Shown here: positions 1 to 8,597 of the stretch, in pieces
Position numbering within the stretch: position 1 is the first letter of the stretch
Layout of the letters: each line of letters opens with the position of its first letter
NCBI GenBank assembly: GCA_021044545.1
Contig: CP087990.1
Location: forward strand, 310,001 to 374,000
Reading direction: 5' to 3'
Origin: Comamonadaceae bacterium M7527
GTDB lineage: Bacteria > Pseudomonadota > Gammaproteobacteria > Burkholderiales > Burkholderiaceae_C
DNA length: 64,000 nucleotides
Position numbers and translations under genes: made by a program
Notes under the pieces: model-generated
The model's database searches: none
Seen by the model: the letters and a program-made list of their open reading frames with translations, nothing else
Told to the model about the DNA's origin: nothing

Positions 1-105
1 AAACACCATGTCGCCGGCGATGGTAAATGGCTTGTAGGCCGCTGCGGGTACGGATACGGGCGGCAGTTCAATGCCGAGTTCTTGTAGTTGCGTGTAAACA
101 CTCAT
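1..105 (-). CDS. RidA-family protein (partial, N-terminal 35 residues)
   Basis: The minus-strand frame opens with ATG at 103-105 behind an AGGAGATC-like ribosome site and runs off the window edge. The start MSVYTQLQELGIELPPV followed by AAYKPFTIAGDMVF matches the N-terminus of YjgF/RidA-family proteins of the Burkholderiales type. In that family the segment ends in a beta strand leading to the trimer cleft. RidA proteins hydrolyse reactive enamine/imine intermediates from amino-acid metabolism. Only 35 residues are visible, so the conserved arginine of true imine deaminases cannot be checked, and the family call rests on the N-terminal pattern alone. It is divergent from comEC. Confidence 0.7.
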   Translation of the reverse strand, partial: MSVYTQLQELGIELPPVSVPAAAYKPFTIAGDMVF

Positions 106-198
106 AGTGATCTCCGTTTGCGGGTGCTAGGTTAAAAGCGCTCATTCTAGACTTGGCGTGCGATGTGTATCGCTGTGTAAGCGGCTGCACTGTTCAGT

Positions 199-2769
199 TT
201 GTGGGCTTACACCATGTTGCACCATGACCTACATACTGCGGCTTTGTATCGCCTAGCGCATTGGCCTGGCGCTTTACTGTTCGGCGCGCCTACGGCTTGG
301 ATGGCAGGTGTGGCCACGCTCATGTTTCAGCCTGACTTGTGGTCGGCGTGGTGTTACAGCGTATTGCTTGCTTTGGCGCTGCTGCTGTTGGCTTGCTGCT
401 TATGCGACTCATGCGGCTTTTTTCACGTTGCTCAATCACGGTTAAGCCCGTGGTCTAGCTTGCTGGTGAGTATGTTGGCCCTGGCTTTTTTGGGATTTGC
501 CAGCACAGGGCTGCGAGCCACTCACCGCCAAGCCTTGGGGATTGACCCAAGCATGGAAGGCACAACCGTGTGGGTACGTGGACGCATAGCATCGCTGGTG
601 CACAGCGACGAGCTTGCAAAGCGCTGGCAGTTTGAGGTGTCGCATGTCAGCACGGTTGCGCCAGACGCTGGCGCTGAGCCTGATTGGTCAGGCGATCAAT
701 GGCAAGCGTGGCCAACAATGATTGCATTGTCCTGGTACCACGGCGCTAGGGGCGGCAAGGCCTCTGCGCCTTTGCCAGAGCTGCTTGCCACGCAGCAGTG
801 GCTGCTGCCTGTTCGTCTTAAAGCACCGCATGGCAAGCGAAACCCATTTGGCTTTGACTGGGAGCTGCACGCCTGGAGCCAAGGCTTGAGTGCGGTGGGC
901 TACGTGGCCAGTCGGGTAAATCAGCAGGCCCAATTGTTGGCGCCTGCGCGCAACACCGGCTGGCTGGCATGGCGCGCGGATACCAAGAAGCGCATTGGCG
1001 CTGCCTTGGCCAGCAGTCCGCGTGTTGCTGGCTTGTTGAGTGCGCTTGTAGTGGGTGACCAAGACGCCATTGCCAGCGCAGACTGGGACTTGTTCAGAGA
1101 CACAGGTGTTGCCCACTTGGTCAGTATCTCTGGTTTACATGTGACCATGTTTGCATGGCTGGCACACGCCTTGTTGTGGGGCTTTTGGCGTGTGCTGGGG
1201 GTTCGTCTAATGGGTCGCGCCAACGCACCAGTGCCCATTGCCGTTGGTGCAGCGCTTGGTGCGTTGGCTTATGCATTGTTTGCGGGTTGGGGCGTTCCCG
1301 CTCAGCGCACGGTATTGATGTTGTTCGCATGGGCTGCGTTAAAGGTCTTTGGCCTACGTTGGTCGTGGCCTGCGGTGTGGCTTTGTGTGTTGGCAGTGGT
1401 TGCGGCTTGGGATCCGTGGTCCGTGCTCAGTGCTGGCTTTTGGCTGAGTTTTGTGGCGGTGGCTGCGCTGCTGGGAGCTGTTGACCGGCAGCCTAGCGTG
1501 GCCGTTGACGTGCCGCTGTCAAAGCGCATGCTTGCAAGCCTGATGGCCTTGTGGCGGGTGCAGTGGCGCTTGAGCCTGGTGCTGGCGCCACTGACGTGGT
1601 TGTTGTTTGGCCAGGTATCTGTAGTGGGTACGTTGGTGAACTTGCTGGCCATACCGCTTGTGAGTTTTGTGGTGTTGCCGCTGGCCATGGTGGGCTTGTT
1701 AGGTGGTGTAACGCAATGGGCTTGGCAGTTGCTGGTGCCTATTGTGCAAGCCGCATTGGCGGGGCTGCAGTGGGCGCAACACTTTGCATGGGCGGTGGCG
1801 CAGCCTGCTGCCTTGCCAAGCTGGCTGGGTGTGAGTGTGGCTTTGTCTGTGTTTGTCATGGCCGCACCTTGGCCCATACGTTGGCGTTTGCAGTGGGCAT
1901 GGGTGGTAGTGGTGGCGCTGTTGTACACGCCGCCTCGGCCTGCCAGCGGCAACTTTGAGATGCTGGCGTTTGACGTGGGGCAAGGCAGTGCTGTGCTGTT
2001 GCGTACGCATCGCCACAGCTTGTTGTTTGATGCTGGTCCCAGGTATGCCGGTGGTTTTGACACAGGCATTGGCGTGATCGTGCCGCACCTGTTGGCAACG
2101 GGCGACCACTTGGACGCAGTGGTGTTGAGCCATGCTGATAACGATCATGTTGGCGGCAGCGCTTCTGTGCTTCAGTCTGGGGTGGCTGAGGGCGCTGTTG
2201 TGTGGTCGTCGTTTGCACCACCGCCTGATGCCAGCCACACCTACCAAGCGTGCAGGGCAGGCAAGCGTTGGCAGTGGGATGGCGTTTGGTTTGAATGGAT
2301 GCACCCCGGCGCAAGGTCCAACAGCACGACGTGGCCACGCATCAGCAGGTCACAACGCAACGCGCAGTCGTGCGTACTAAGGGTGAGCAATCAACAAGCC
2401 GTGGTATGGCTGATGGCGGACGCAGGCGTTGCGCAAGAACGCGCAATCATGGGGCGCTTGGGCGAGCAAGGACAAAGCGCTTTGCCCACGGTGTTGGTGG
2501 CAGGCCATCATGGGGCGGCTACGTCCACCAGTGCTGCGTGGCTGAACTATGTCAGGCCCAATTGGGTGGTGATGCAAGCGGGCTACCGCAACCGTTACGC
2601 ACATCCAAGCGCCGCTGTGCTGCGGCGCTTAAGCCTGCTTGCATCAAAGTGGCACATGCAGTGGCAAGATACCGTTCACTGCGGTGCGGCCACCTGGCGC
2701 AGCAGCCAACCCCGTCAGCTCGGTTGCGAGCGTGAGATGCGCCCAAAGCATTGGCAACACAGGCCTTGA
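199..2769 (+). CDS. comEC: ComEC/Rec2-family DNA internalisation channel protein
   Basis: This is an 856-residue integral membrane protein of the usual ComEC size. It has an N-terminal hydrophobic region with a DUF4131-like domain, then a central Competence domain of many membrane segments (about residues 270-560, including the SISGLHVTMFAWLAHALLWG region). A C-terminal metallo-beta-lactamase-like domain carries the metal motif SHADNDHVGGS near residue 644. ComEC forms the inner-membrane pore that carries single-stranded DNA into the cytoplasm during natural transformation. The frame opens at TTG 199, with an in-frame ATG at 214 as alternative; neither has a strong ribosome site. No other competence gene lies beside it, which is common for comEC in Betaproteobacteria. 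Confidence 0.93.
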   Translation: MWAYTMLHHDLHTAALYRLAHWPGALLFGAPTAWMAGVATLMFQPDLWSAWCYSVLLALALLLLACCLCDSCGFFHVAQSRLSPWSSLLVSMLALAFLGFASTGLRATHRQALGIDPSMEGTTVWVRGRIASLVHSDELAKRWQFEVSHVSTVAPDAGAEPDWSGDQWQAWPTMIALSWYHGARGGKASAPLPELLATQQWLLPVRLKAPHGKRNPFGFDWELHAWSQGLSAVGYVASRVNQQAQLLAPARNTGWLAWRADTKKRIGAALASSPRVAGLLSALVVGDQDAIASADWDLFRDTGVAHLVSISGLHVTMFAWLAHALLWGFWRVLGVRLMGRANAPVPIAVGAALGALAYALFAGWGVPAQRTVLMLFAWAALKVFGLRWSWPAVWLCVLAVVAAWDPWSVLSAGFWLSFVAVAALLGAVDRQPSVAVDVPLSKRMLASLMALWRVQWRLSLVLAPLTWLLFGQVSVVGTLVNLLAIPLVSFVVLPLAMVGLLGGVTQWAWQLLVPIVQAALAGLQWAQHFAWAVAQPAALPSWLGVSVALSVFVMAAPWPIRWRLQWAWVVVVALLYTPPRPASGNFEMLAFDVGQGSAVLLRTHRHSLLFDAGPRYAGGFDTGIGVIVPHLLATGDHLDAVVLSHADNDHVGGSASVLQSGVAEGAVVWSSFAPPPDASHTYQACRAGKRWQWDGVWFEWMHPGARSNSTTWPRISRSQRNAQSCVLRVSNQQAVVWLMADAGVAQERAIMGRLGEQGQSALPTVLVAGHHGAATSTSAAWLNYVRPNWVVMQAGYRNRYAHPSAAVLRRLSLLASKWHMQWQDTVHCGAATWRSSQPRQLGCEREMRPKHWQHRP

Positions 2770-2830
2770 GGCGCTTGCGCTGGCGGCTACCTGCATGCAC
2801 AAAAGCTCCCCGGTCTGACCGGCCACGCGG

Positions 2831-4195
2831 CTATCGCATGCTGTTTTCTACAGCTTGCCCCAAGTGAATAACCGCTAAGGCGTAGTAGCTGCTCCAGTTG
2901 TAGCGGGTGACCACATAAAAATTGTGTGTGCCAGCAACATAGGTGGGCTTGCCTTTGGCGTTGTCCAGTCGCACCAGCGCCAGCTTGTCTTGATGGGCCA
3001 GCCCGTCCTTGCGCAGGCGCGCGCCGTTGTTGTGCAGGTAGCTCGCACTAAAGCTGGGCACTATGTCTGGTGCCAGCAGTTCTGCAAGGGCAGGGCTTTT
3101 AGGGTCAACCTTTACGCGGTAGTGCGTGGGCATATCGGTTTGCCAGCCAAAGGCTTTGAAGTAGTTGGCCACTGAGCCAATGACATCGGCTTGGCTATTG
3201 AGCAAGTCAATGTGGCCGTCCTTGTCAAAGTCCACAGCAAACCTTTGCCAGCTGGAGGGCATGAACTGTGGCCAACCCAGTGCACCGGCATAGCTGCCTA
3301 CCCATTGCTCTATCGGCTTGTCTTGTGCGCCTGCGAGTTTTAAAAACGCGGCCAGCTCATCGTTGAAAAACGCTTGGCGCGCTGCCCATTTGGGGTGCGC
3401 TTTGGGAAAGTCAAAGGCCAAAGTGCTCAGCACATCCAGCGTTGCAAAGTCGCCTTTGTGCTGGCCGTACAAGCTCTCTACACCAATGACGCCGACTATC
3501 AACCATGCTGGAACGCCGTAGATGGCTTGCGCACGCCGCAGCGTTTGTGCGTTGGCTCGCCAAAACGCGCGCCCCGCCTTCAGGCGCACAGGCTCTACAA
3601 AGCGTGCGCGGTAGCTGCGCCAATCTTTCTTGAATGTTGTGGGCGCTGGTGTGACCAGCTTTATCACGCGGTCTAGCTTGTTGGCAGCACCAATGGCAGC
3701 CAGGGCTTGCTGCGGGTTTACGCCATTGGCATTGGCCCAGTTGGTGGCAAACGCCATAGCGTCTTGACGCGTGGCGTAGTGGGCCTGGGTGCGCTCGGTG
3801 CGCAGCTCAAGGCGGGCTTTTGCTGGCGCAGCAGAAATCGCAATGTGGGGCTCAGTGGGCGCGCTGGTGGCATGACTGGTGCAAGCCAGCAAGCCGTAAC
3901 ATGCCAAGCCCGCCAAACGCCGCCTGAGCGTTGCAAGGTCCGATGCCGGTAGCTGCGGTGCACGGATGGGCTCAAATACGCTGGGCAACAAGGTGGCGGG
4001 CAAAAGAGTGCTTTCTAAAACTACTGGCTGACAAGCGTTATTGTGTCTCAAGTGACAATGCTTGATGGCCTGCAGCAGCTTTGAAGGTGTCAGTTTGTGG
4101 GCAATTTGTCGTGCTAAGCTGCCCATCCATGGTGCAATTGAATCCTCACGACGCGTCAGCCAGCGCTGCCAACCCATCTGCAAAAAAGCCTGCAC
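2831..4195 (-). CDS. mltB: Lytic murein transglycosylase, MltB family (putative lipoprotein)
   Basis: The frame encodes up to 454 residues. The catalytic core has GVIGVESLYGQ with the likely catalytic Glu at residue 240, followed by the MltB signatures YAGALGWPQFMPSSW and DKDGHIDLLNSQADVIGSVANYF. Such enzymes cleave peptidoglycan glycan strands to 1,6-anhydromuramyl products in the periplasm. A lipobox LLAC at residues 102-105 suggests an outer-membrane lipoprotein. Roughly the first 70 residues do not look like a signal peptide, so the true start is probably an internal TTG near 3988 or lower, and the 5' end given is an upper limit. As drawn, the 5' end overlaps that of the divergent deacetylase-like gene. 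A second MltB-type gene lies at 11547-12776. Confidence 0.85.
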   Translation of the reverse strand: MQAFLQMGWQRWLTRREDSIAPWMGSLARQIAHKLTPSKLLQAIKHCHLRHNNACQPVVLESTLLPATLLPSVFEPIRAPQLPASDLATLRRRLAGLACYGLLACTSHATSAPTEPHIAISAAPAKARLELRTERTQAHYATRQDAMAFATNWANANGVNPQQALAAIGAANKLDRVIKLVTPAPTTFKKDWRSYRARFVEPVRLKAGRAFWRANAQTLRRAQAIYGVPAWLIVGVIGVESLYGQHKGDFATLDVLSTLAFDFPKAHPKWAARQAFFNDELAAFLKLAGAQDKPIEQWVGSYAGALGWPQFMPSSWQRFAVDFDKDGHIDLLNSQADVIGSVANYFKAFGWQTDMPTHYRVKVDPKSPALAELLAPDIVPSFSASYLHNNGARLRKDGLAHQDKLALVRLDNAKGKPTYVAGTHNFYVVTRYNWSSYYALAVIHLGQAVENSMR

Positions 4196-5214
4196 AGGGT
4201 CTTGTGGGGCATTATGTAGAGGCCTTGTTGCCTCAGCTTGGAGGTGTGTCCAGGTCTCACGGTACAGGCTTGCTCAGTCACAGCGACTGCCGCTTACACG
4301 ACATGGGTGCAAACCACCCCGAATGTCCGCAGCGCTTGAGCGCCATAGACGACCGTTTGCTCGTTACCGGTGTGGCAGACGCCCTGGTGGCTTTAGATGC
4401 GCCATTGGCTCATATCAATGACTTGCTGTTGGCGCATACGCCAGAGCACGTGGACAACATACTGAGCCACTCACAGCGCTTGGCAACCGCGTTGAAAGAT
4501 GTGAGCGGTTTGAGCCATCTCCAAATTGACCCCGACACACTGATGAATGCGCACACGTGGCAAGCGGCCTTGCGTGCGGCCGGTGCGGCCATGGCCGGCG
4601 TTGATGCCGTCATGAATGGGTTGCTGGCCAATGTGTTTTGCGCCACCAGGCCGCCCGGACACCACGCCAAGCGCGCCCAAGCCATGGGTTTTTGCTTTTT
4701 CAGCAATGTGGCCCTGGCGGCGCGCTATGCCCAAGCGGTGCACGGCGTGCAGCGCGTGGCCATTGTTGACTTTGACGTGCACCACGGCAATGGCACGCAA
4801 GACGTGGTGCAAGGTGTCAGCGGTATCGAGATGTTCAGTTTTTTCCAGCACCCGTTTTACCCGTACGACGAGCCCTTTGACGGCAGCGCCAATTTGCACA
4901 ATGTGCCGGTGCCAGCATACGCTGCCGGCGAAGCCATACGAAACATAGTGACCGAGCAGTGGCTGCCTGCACTGCATGCGTATCAACCCGAGTTGCTGCT
5001 TGTTAGTGCGGGCTTTGATGCACATCGAAACGATGACTTGGCGCAATTGGGTTTGGTCGAGGCCGATTACGCCTGGATCACAGAGCAGCTGGTGGATGTG
5101 GCCAACGCCTATGGCAAAGGGCGCATTGTGAGTTGTCTGGAGGGTGGGTATGACTTGGGCGCTTTGGCCAACAGCGTCGAGGCCCATGTGCGCGTACTGG
5201 CAGATTTGGCTTAG
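4129..5214 (+). CDS. Histone deacetylase-like amidohydrolase
   Basis: A 361-residue member of the zinc-dependent HDAC/acetylpolyamine amidohydrolase/AcuC superfamily. Visible motifs are RPPGHHAKR near residue 174, VDFDVHHGNGTQD with likely zinc ligands Asp216 and His218, SAGFDAHRNDD with Asp297, and the C-terminal CLEGGYDLGAL. Bacterial members deacetylate small molecules such as acetylpolyamines, or proteins such as acetyl-CoA synthetase; the substrate cannot be read here. I chose ATG 4129 over TTG 4081. Homology to the core begins only at about residue 46 (GLLSHSDCRLHDMG), so a later GTG at 4246 is also possible. The gene is divergent from the mltB-type gene and not in an operon with mscS. 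Confidence 0.88.
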   Translation: MVQLNPHDASASAANPSAKKPAQGLVGHYVEALLPQLGGVSRSHGTGLLSHSDCRLHDMGANHPECPQRLSAIDDRLLVTGVADALVALDAPLAHINDLLLAHTPEHVDNILSHSQRLATALKDVSGLSHLQIDPDTLMNAHTWQAALRAAGAAMAGVDAVMNGLLANVFCATRPPGHHAKRAQAMGFCFFSNVALAARYAQAVHGVQRVAIVDFDVHHGNGTQDVVQGVSGIEMFSFFQHPFYPYDEPFDGSANLHNVPVPAYAAGEAIRNIVTEQWLPALHAYQPELLLVSAGFDAHRNDDLAQLGLVEADYAWITEQLVDVANAYGKGRIVSCLEGGYDLGALANSVEAHVRVLADLA

Positions 5215-5334
5215 CGCCACAGCGCAATCTACAGGCTAGGCTGCCGTGTGCAAGCGCAGCCGTAGCGCCCCGCAGTTGAGGGCACAATGCGGTGTACGTC
5301 TATCCGTTTTCAGCGTATTTACTAAGCCACATAC

Positions 5335-6630
5335 ATGCAAAAAGTAACTTCTCCTTCGGCCAATGCACCGGCCAGTCTATCGGTGTGGTTAGACCAATTG
5401 ATGCTGCCTAACGTACTGTTTGAGTGCGCAGCGCTGGTGTTGTGTGGTTTGTTGTCGTGGTATGTCGTGCGGGCCTTGCGCCGCAGTCTGGAATCGGCGC
5501 CTGAAGAAAACGGCGTGCTGCTGGGGCGCATAGGCCTTGACGGTGCGTTGTTTCCCATGCTGTGGCTATTGCTGACTGTGGGCGCGCGCTTTGCCCTGAG
5601 CATGCAGATTCCCATCACGTTGCTGCTTGTTGCCATTCCCATGCTGATGGCCTTGGTGGCCATACGCCTATCCGTGAAGATTGTGCGAGCGGTGTTTCCA
5701 GACTCACGCTGGGCGAGGCGTTTGGAGCGCACGGTGTCATGGCTGGTGTGGCTGTTGCTGGTGCTGTGGGGGACAGATTTATTGCCGTCAATGCTGAGTG
5801 AGATGTCTGACCTGAAGTTCTCGCTAAGTGGTACAGAGATCAATTTGCGCCAAGTGATGGAGGGCGTTTTAACAGCAGGTTTGGTGTTGATGCTGGCCAT
5901 GTGGGTGTCGGCTGCCATTGATCACAAGCTGTTATCCAACGCGCAGGGTGGCGAGTTGTCGGTGCGCAAAGCCATCAGCAACATGATTCGCGTGGTGCTG
6001 CTGTTTGTGGGTTTGATGGTGGCCTTGACGGCGGTTGGAATTGATCTCACCGCGCTGTCTGTGTTGGGTGGCGCTATTGGTGTGGGTATTGGCTTTGGCC
6101 TGCAAAAGCTGGCTTCCAACTATGTGAGTGGCTTTGTTATTCTGGCTGAGCGCAGTCTGCGCATTGGCGACATGGTGAGCGTGGACGGCTTTGAAGGTGC
6201 TATCACCGATATTCGAGCGCGCTACACCGTGATTCGCTCTTTGCTGGGGCAAGAGTCCATAGTGCCCAACGAAATGTTGTTGATCAATCGTGTGGAAAAC
6301 CTGTCCTTGGCGGATACGCGCATATGGCAGTCAACCACAGTTGGTGTGGCCTATGACAGCGATGTAGACAAGGTCAGCGCGTTGTTGCTCAGTGCTGCAA
6401 CCTCGCAGCAAAGGGTCTTGACCGAGCCCGCACCAAGCGTGTCTCTGGTGGAGTTTGGCGCCGACGGCTTGATCTTTAGAGTGGGCTACTGGATAGCTGA
6501 CCCGGAGAACGGCCGCATGAATGTGTTGTCCAGCATCAACTTCGAAATTCTGAGGCTGCTGCGCGAGCACGGTATTGAAATCCCTTATCCCCAGCGTGTT
6601 GTTCATCTCAAGCGCGACACCCAGGGCTGA
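5335..6630 (+). CDS. Small-conductance mechanosensitive channel, MscS family
   Basis: A 431-residue membrane protein with about five hydrophobic segments, followed by the MscS pore helix and beta domain. The pore-lining region is VLGGAIGVGIGFGLQKLASNYVSG-like (about residues 243-266). It is followed by GDMVSVDGFEGAITDIRARYTVIRS and a C-terminal alpha/beta vestibule domain. MscS-type channels open under membrane tension and release solutes on hypo-osmotic shock. It is longer than E. coli MscS, with two or more extra N-terminal membrane segments, as in many proteobacterial paralogues. It stands alone; a TATAAT-like element at 6640-6645 lies just after its stop. Confidence 0.92.
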   Translation: MQKVTSPSANAPASLSVWLDQLMLPNVLFECAALVLCGLLSWYVVRALRRSLESAPEENGVLLGRIGLDGALFPMLWLLLTVGARFALSMQIPITLLLVAIPMLMALVAIRLSVKIVRAVFPDSRWARRLERTVSWLVWLLLVLWGTDLLPSMLSEMSDLKFSLSGTEINLRQVMEGVLTAGLVLMLAMWVSAAIDHKLLSNAQGGELSVRKAISNMIRVVLLFVGLMVALTAVGIDLTALSVLGGAIGVGIGFGLQKLASNYVSGFVILAERSLRIGDMVSVDGFEGAITDIRARYTVIRSLLGQESIVPNEMLLINRVENLSLADTRIWQSTTVGVAYDSDVDKVSALLLSAATSQQRVLTEPAPSVSLVEFGADGLIFRVGYWIADPENGRMNVLSSINFEILRLLREHGIEIPYPQRVVHLKRDTQG

Positions 6631-6703
6631 CACTTACCTTATAATTCAAAAAAAGCACGGTCGTTCGTTTTTAGTGACCTGCAACTGATACACTTGAAGA
6701 TTA

Positions 6704-6729
6704 GATTGACGTTTACGTAAACGTCAATC
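6704..6729. promoter_or_regulatory. 26-bp perfect palindrome upstream of etfB (putative operator and promoter)
   Basis: Bases 6704-6729 form a perfect palindrome of two 13-base halves, GATTGACGTTTAC and its reverse complement, 54 bases before the etfB start. The left half contains a -35-like TTGACG (6707-6712), with a weak CTTATC about 17 bases further on, so a bound protein could block RNA polymerase. TTACGTAA-centred palindromes with this core are known as operators of acyl-CoA and branched-chain amino-acid catabolism regulators (LiuR/FadR-like) in Proteobacteria. That fits an ETF operon, but the cognate regulator is not in this window. Confidence 0.75.
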
Positions 6730-6783
6730 CTTATCCACTTATCATCAGCCATTTGTGTCTATTGCTCAATCAGGAGTGTCGTT

Positions 6784-7536
6784 ATGAAAGTTTTAGTCCC
6801 AGTCAAGCGCGTTGTTGACTACAACGTCAAGGTCCGCGTGAAGTCAGACGGCTCTGGCGTTGACATCGCCAACGTCAAGATGAGCATGAACCCATTTGAC
6901 GAGATCGCAGTTGAGGAAGCCGTACGCTTGCGCGAAAAGGGCGTGGTAACTGAGGTTATTGCTGTGTCTTGCGGCGTCACCCAATGTACCGAAACCCTGC
7001 GTACCGCCATGGCCATAGGCGCTGACCGTGCCATTTTGGTTGAGACAGACGCCGAGTTGCAGCCCCTGGCCGTAGCCAAGCTGCTGAAGGCACTGGTGGA
7101 CAAAGAGCAACCTGACTTGGTGATTTTGGGCAAACAGGCCATTGACGACGACAGCAACCAAACAGGCCAAATGCTGGCCGCCTTGGCAGACTGGCCGCAG
7201 GCCACGTTCGCCAACAAAGTTGAAGTGGCAGACGGTAAAGCCACGGTCACACGCGAAGTAGACGGCGGTCTGGAGACCTTGGCTATTCAGTTGCCAGCGG
7301 TTATCACCACCGACTTGCGCTTGAACGAGCCACGCTATGTCACGCTGCCCAACATCATGAAGGCAAAAAAGAAAACCGTGGATACCTACAAGCCAGAGGA
7401 GCTGGGTGTGGACGTAGCCCCTCGCTTGAAGACCCTCAAGGTTGCAGAGCCACCCAAGCGCAGCGCCGGCATCATGGTGCCAGACGTTGCCACGTTGGTA
7501 GACAAGCTGAAAAATGAAGCCAAGGTTCTGGGCTAA
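6784..7536 (+). CDS. etfB: Electron transfer flavoprotein beta subunit
   Basis: A 250-residue ETF beta subunit starting MKVLVPVKRVVDYNVKVRV at ATG 6784, preceded by AGGAGTG. It pairs with EtfA (47-bp gap) to form the AMP- and FAD-containing ETF heterodimer. ETF takes electrons from acyl-CoA and other dehydrogenases and passes them to ETF-ubiquinone oxidoreductase. The ADP/AMP-binding region LGKQAIDDDSNQTGQMLAALADWPQ lies at about residues 116-140, and the beta-subunit recognition-loop region EPRYVTLPNIMKAKKKT follows. Its position directly before an acyl-CoA dehydrogenase supports a role in fatty-acid or branched-chain acyl oxidation. Confidence 0.97.
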   Translation: MKVLVPVKRVVDYNVKVRVKSDGSGVDIANVKMSMNPFDEIAVEEAVRLREKGVVTEVIAVSCGVTQCTETLRTAMAIGADRAILVETDAELQPLAVAKLLKALVDKEQPDLVILGKQAIDDDSNQTGQMLAALADWPQATFANKVEVADGKATVTREVDGGLETLAIQLPAVITTDLRLNEPRYVTLPNIMKAKKKTVDTYKPEELGVDVAPRLKTLKVAEPPKRSAGIMVPDVATLVDKLKNEAKVLG

Positions 7537-7583
7537 GCCGCCCGCCGCTGACTCCAACCACTATTTATAGAGAAGACACCGTT

Positions 7584-8516
7584 ATGACCGCTCTCGTAAT
7601 TGCAGAACACGACAACGCCTCTATCAAGGGCGCTACGCTGAACACCGTGACCGCCGCGCTGGCCTGCGACGGCGATGTGCATGTGCTGGTAGCAGGACAC
7701 AATGCAGCCGCAGCCGCAGCCGCAGCCGCACAAATTGCAGGTGTAGCCAAGGTGCTGCACGCTGAAGATGCGTCGTTTGAGCACGGACTGGCTGAAGCTG
7801 TGGCGGCACAAGTGCTGGCAGTGGCTGGCAGCTACGGCCATATTTTGTTTCCAGCGACCGCATCCGGTAAAAACATTGCACCGCGCGTAGCCGCCAAGCT
7901 GGATGTGGCGCAAATCTCTGACATTTCCAAAGTCCTTGCGCCAGACACCTTTGAGCGCCCGATTTACGCAGGCAACGCCATTGCCACCGTGCAAAGCACA
8001 GATGCCACCAAGGTCATTACCGTGCGCACGACCGGTTTTGACGCCGCTGTAGCTACAGGCGGTTCAGCTTCTACAGACTCAGTCGCCGCGGCAGCGGGGT
8101 CTGGCAAGTCCAGCTTTGTGGGCAGCGAAATCGCCGCCAACGACAGGCCAGAGCTGACTGCGGCCAAGATCATTGTGTCTGGTGGCCGCGCTTTGGGCAG
8201 CGAAGAAAAGTTCAATGATGTGATGATTCCCTTGGCCGACAAGCTGGGCGCAGCCGTGGGTGCAAGCCGCGCCGCCGTTGACGCAGGTTACGCCCCCAAC
8301 GACTGGCAAGTGGGCCAAACCGGCAAGATTGTGGCCCCACAGTTGTACGTTGCCGCAGGTATCAGCGGCGCCATTCAGCACTTGGCAGGTATGAAAGACA
8401 GCAAGGTCATTGTTGCCATTAACAAAGATCCAGAAGCGCCCATCTTTGGCGTATCTGACTACGGCCTTGAGGCCGACTTGTTTGAGGCCGTACCCGAGCT
8501 GACCAAGAGCCTTTAA
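7584..8516 (+). CDS. etfA: Electron transfer flavoprotein alpha subunit
   Basis: A 310-residue ETF alpha subunit. The C-terminal FAD-binding domain contains SGGRALGSEEKFNDVM, WQVGQTGKIVAPQLYVA and the family signature GISGAIQHLAGMKDSKVIVAIN, followed by KDPEAPIFGVSDYGL. It holds the FAD of the ETF heterodimer. An unusual run of alanines near residues 41-50 is encoded by about four tandem GCAGCC units (7704-7730) in the N-terminal domain. Co-transcription with etfB is likely, and a clear intrinsic terminator follows at 8532-8556. Confidence 0.97.
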   Translation: MTALVIAEHDNASIKGATLNTVTAALACDGDVHVLVAGHNAAAAAAAAAQIAGVAKVLHAEDASFEHGLAEAVAAQVLAVAGSYGHILFPATASGKNIAPRVAAKLDVAQISDISKVLAPDTFERPIYAGNAIATVQSTDATKVITVRTTGFDAAVATGGSASTDSVAAAAGSGKSSFVGSEIAANDRPELTAAKIIVSGGRALGSEEKFNDVMIPLADKLGAAVGASRAAVDAGYAPNDWQVGQTGKIVAPQLYVAAGISGAIQHLAGMKDSKVIVAINKDPEAPIFGVSDYGLEADLFEAVPELTKSL

Positions 8517-8531
8517 GGCGCGGGGCAAAAG

Positions 8532-8556
8532 GCGCTGGTTGTTCAGCGCTTTTTTT
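8532..8556 (+). terminator. Intrinsic terminator of etfBA
   Basis: A 6-bp GCGCTG/CAGCGC stem (8532-8537 with 8544-8549) encloses a GTTGTT loop and runs into seven T residues. It begins 16 bases after the etfA stop and separates etfBA from the acyl-CoA dehydrogenase gene. Confidence 0.8.
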
Positions 8557-8597
8557 GCCTGAAACGCCACCCGTAAATTGATATTTGGAGACTGAAG

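Noticed and set aside
1302..2304. Long minus-strand open frames opposite comEC
   Set aside because: Low-complexity, Thr/Ala/Gln-rich translations without any family match; they are antisense shadows of a real gene in a GC-biased region. The same holds for antisense frames over dnaK, rpoD, polA and the cbb genes.
7700..7735. Short tandem repeat as a CRISPR-like array
   Set aside because: Six-base in-frame coding units without spacers; no CRISPR array is present anywhere in the window.
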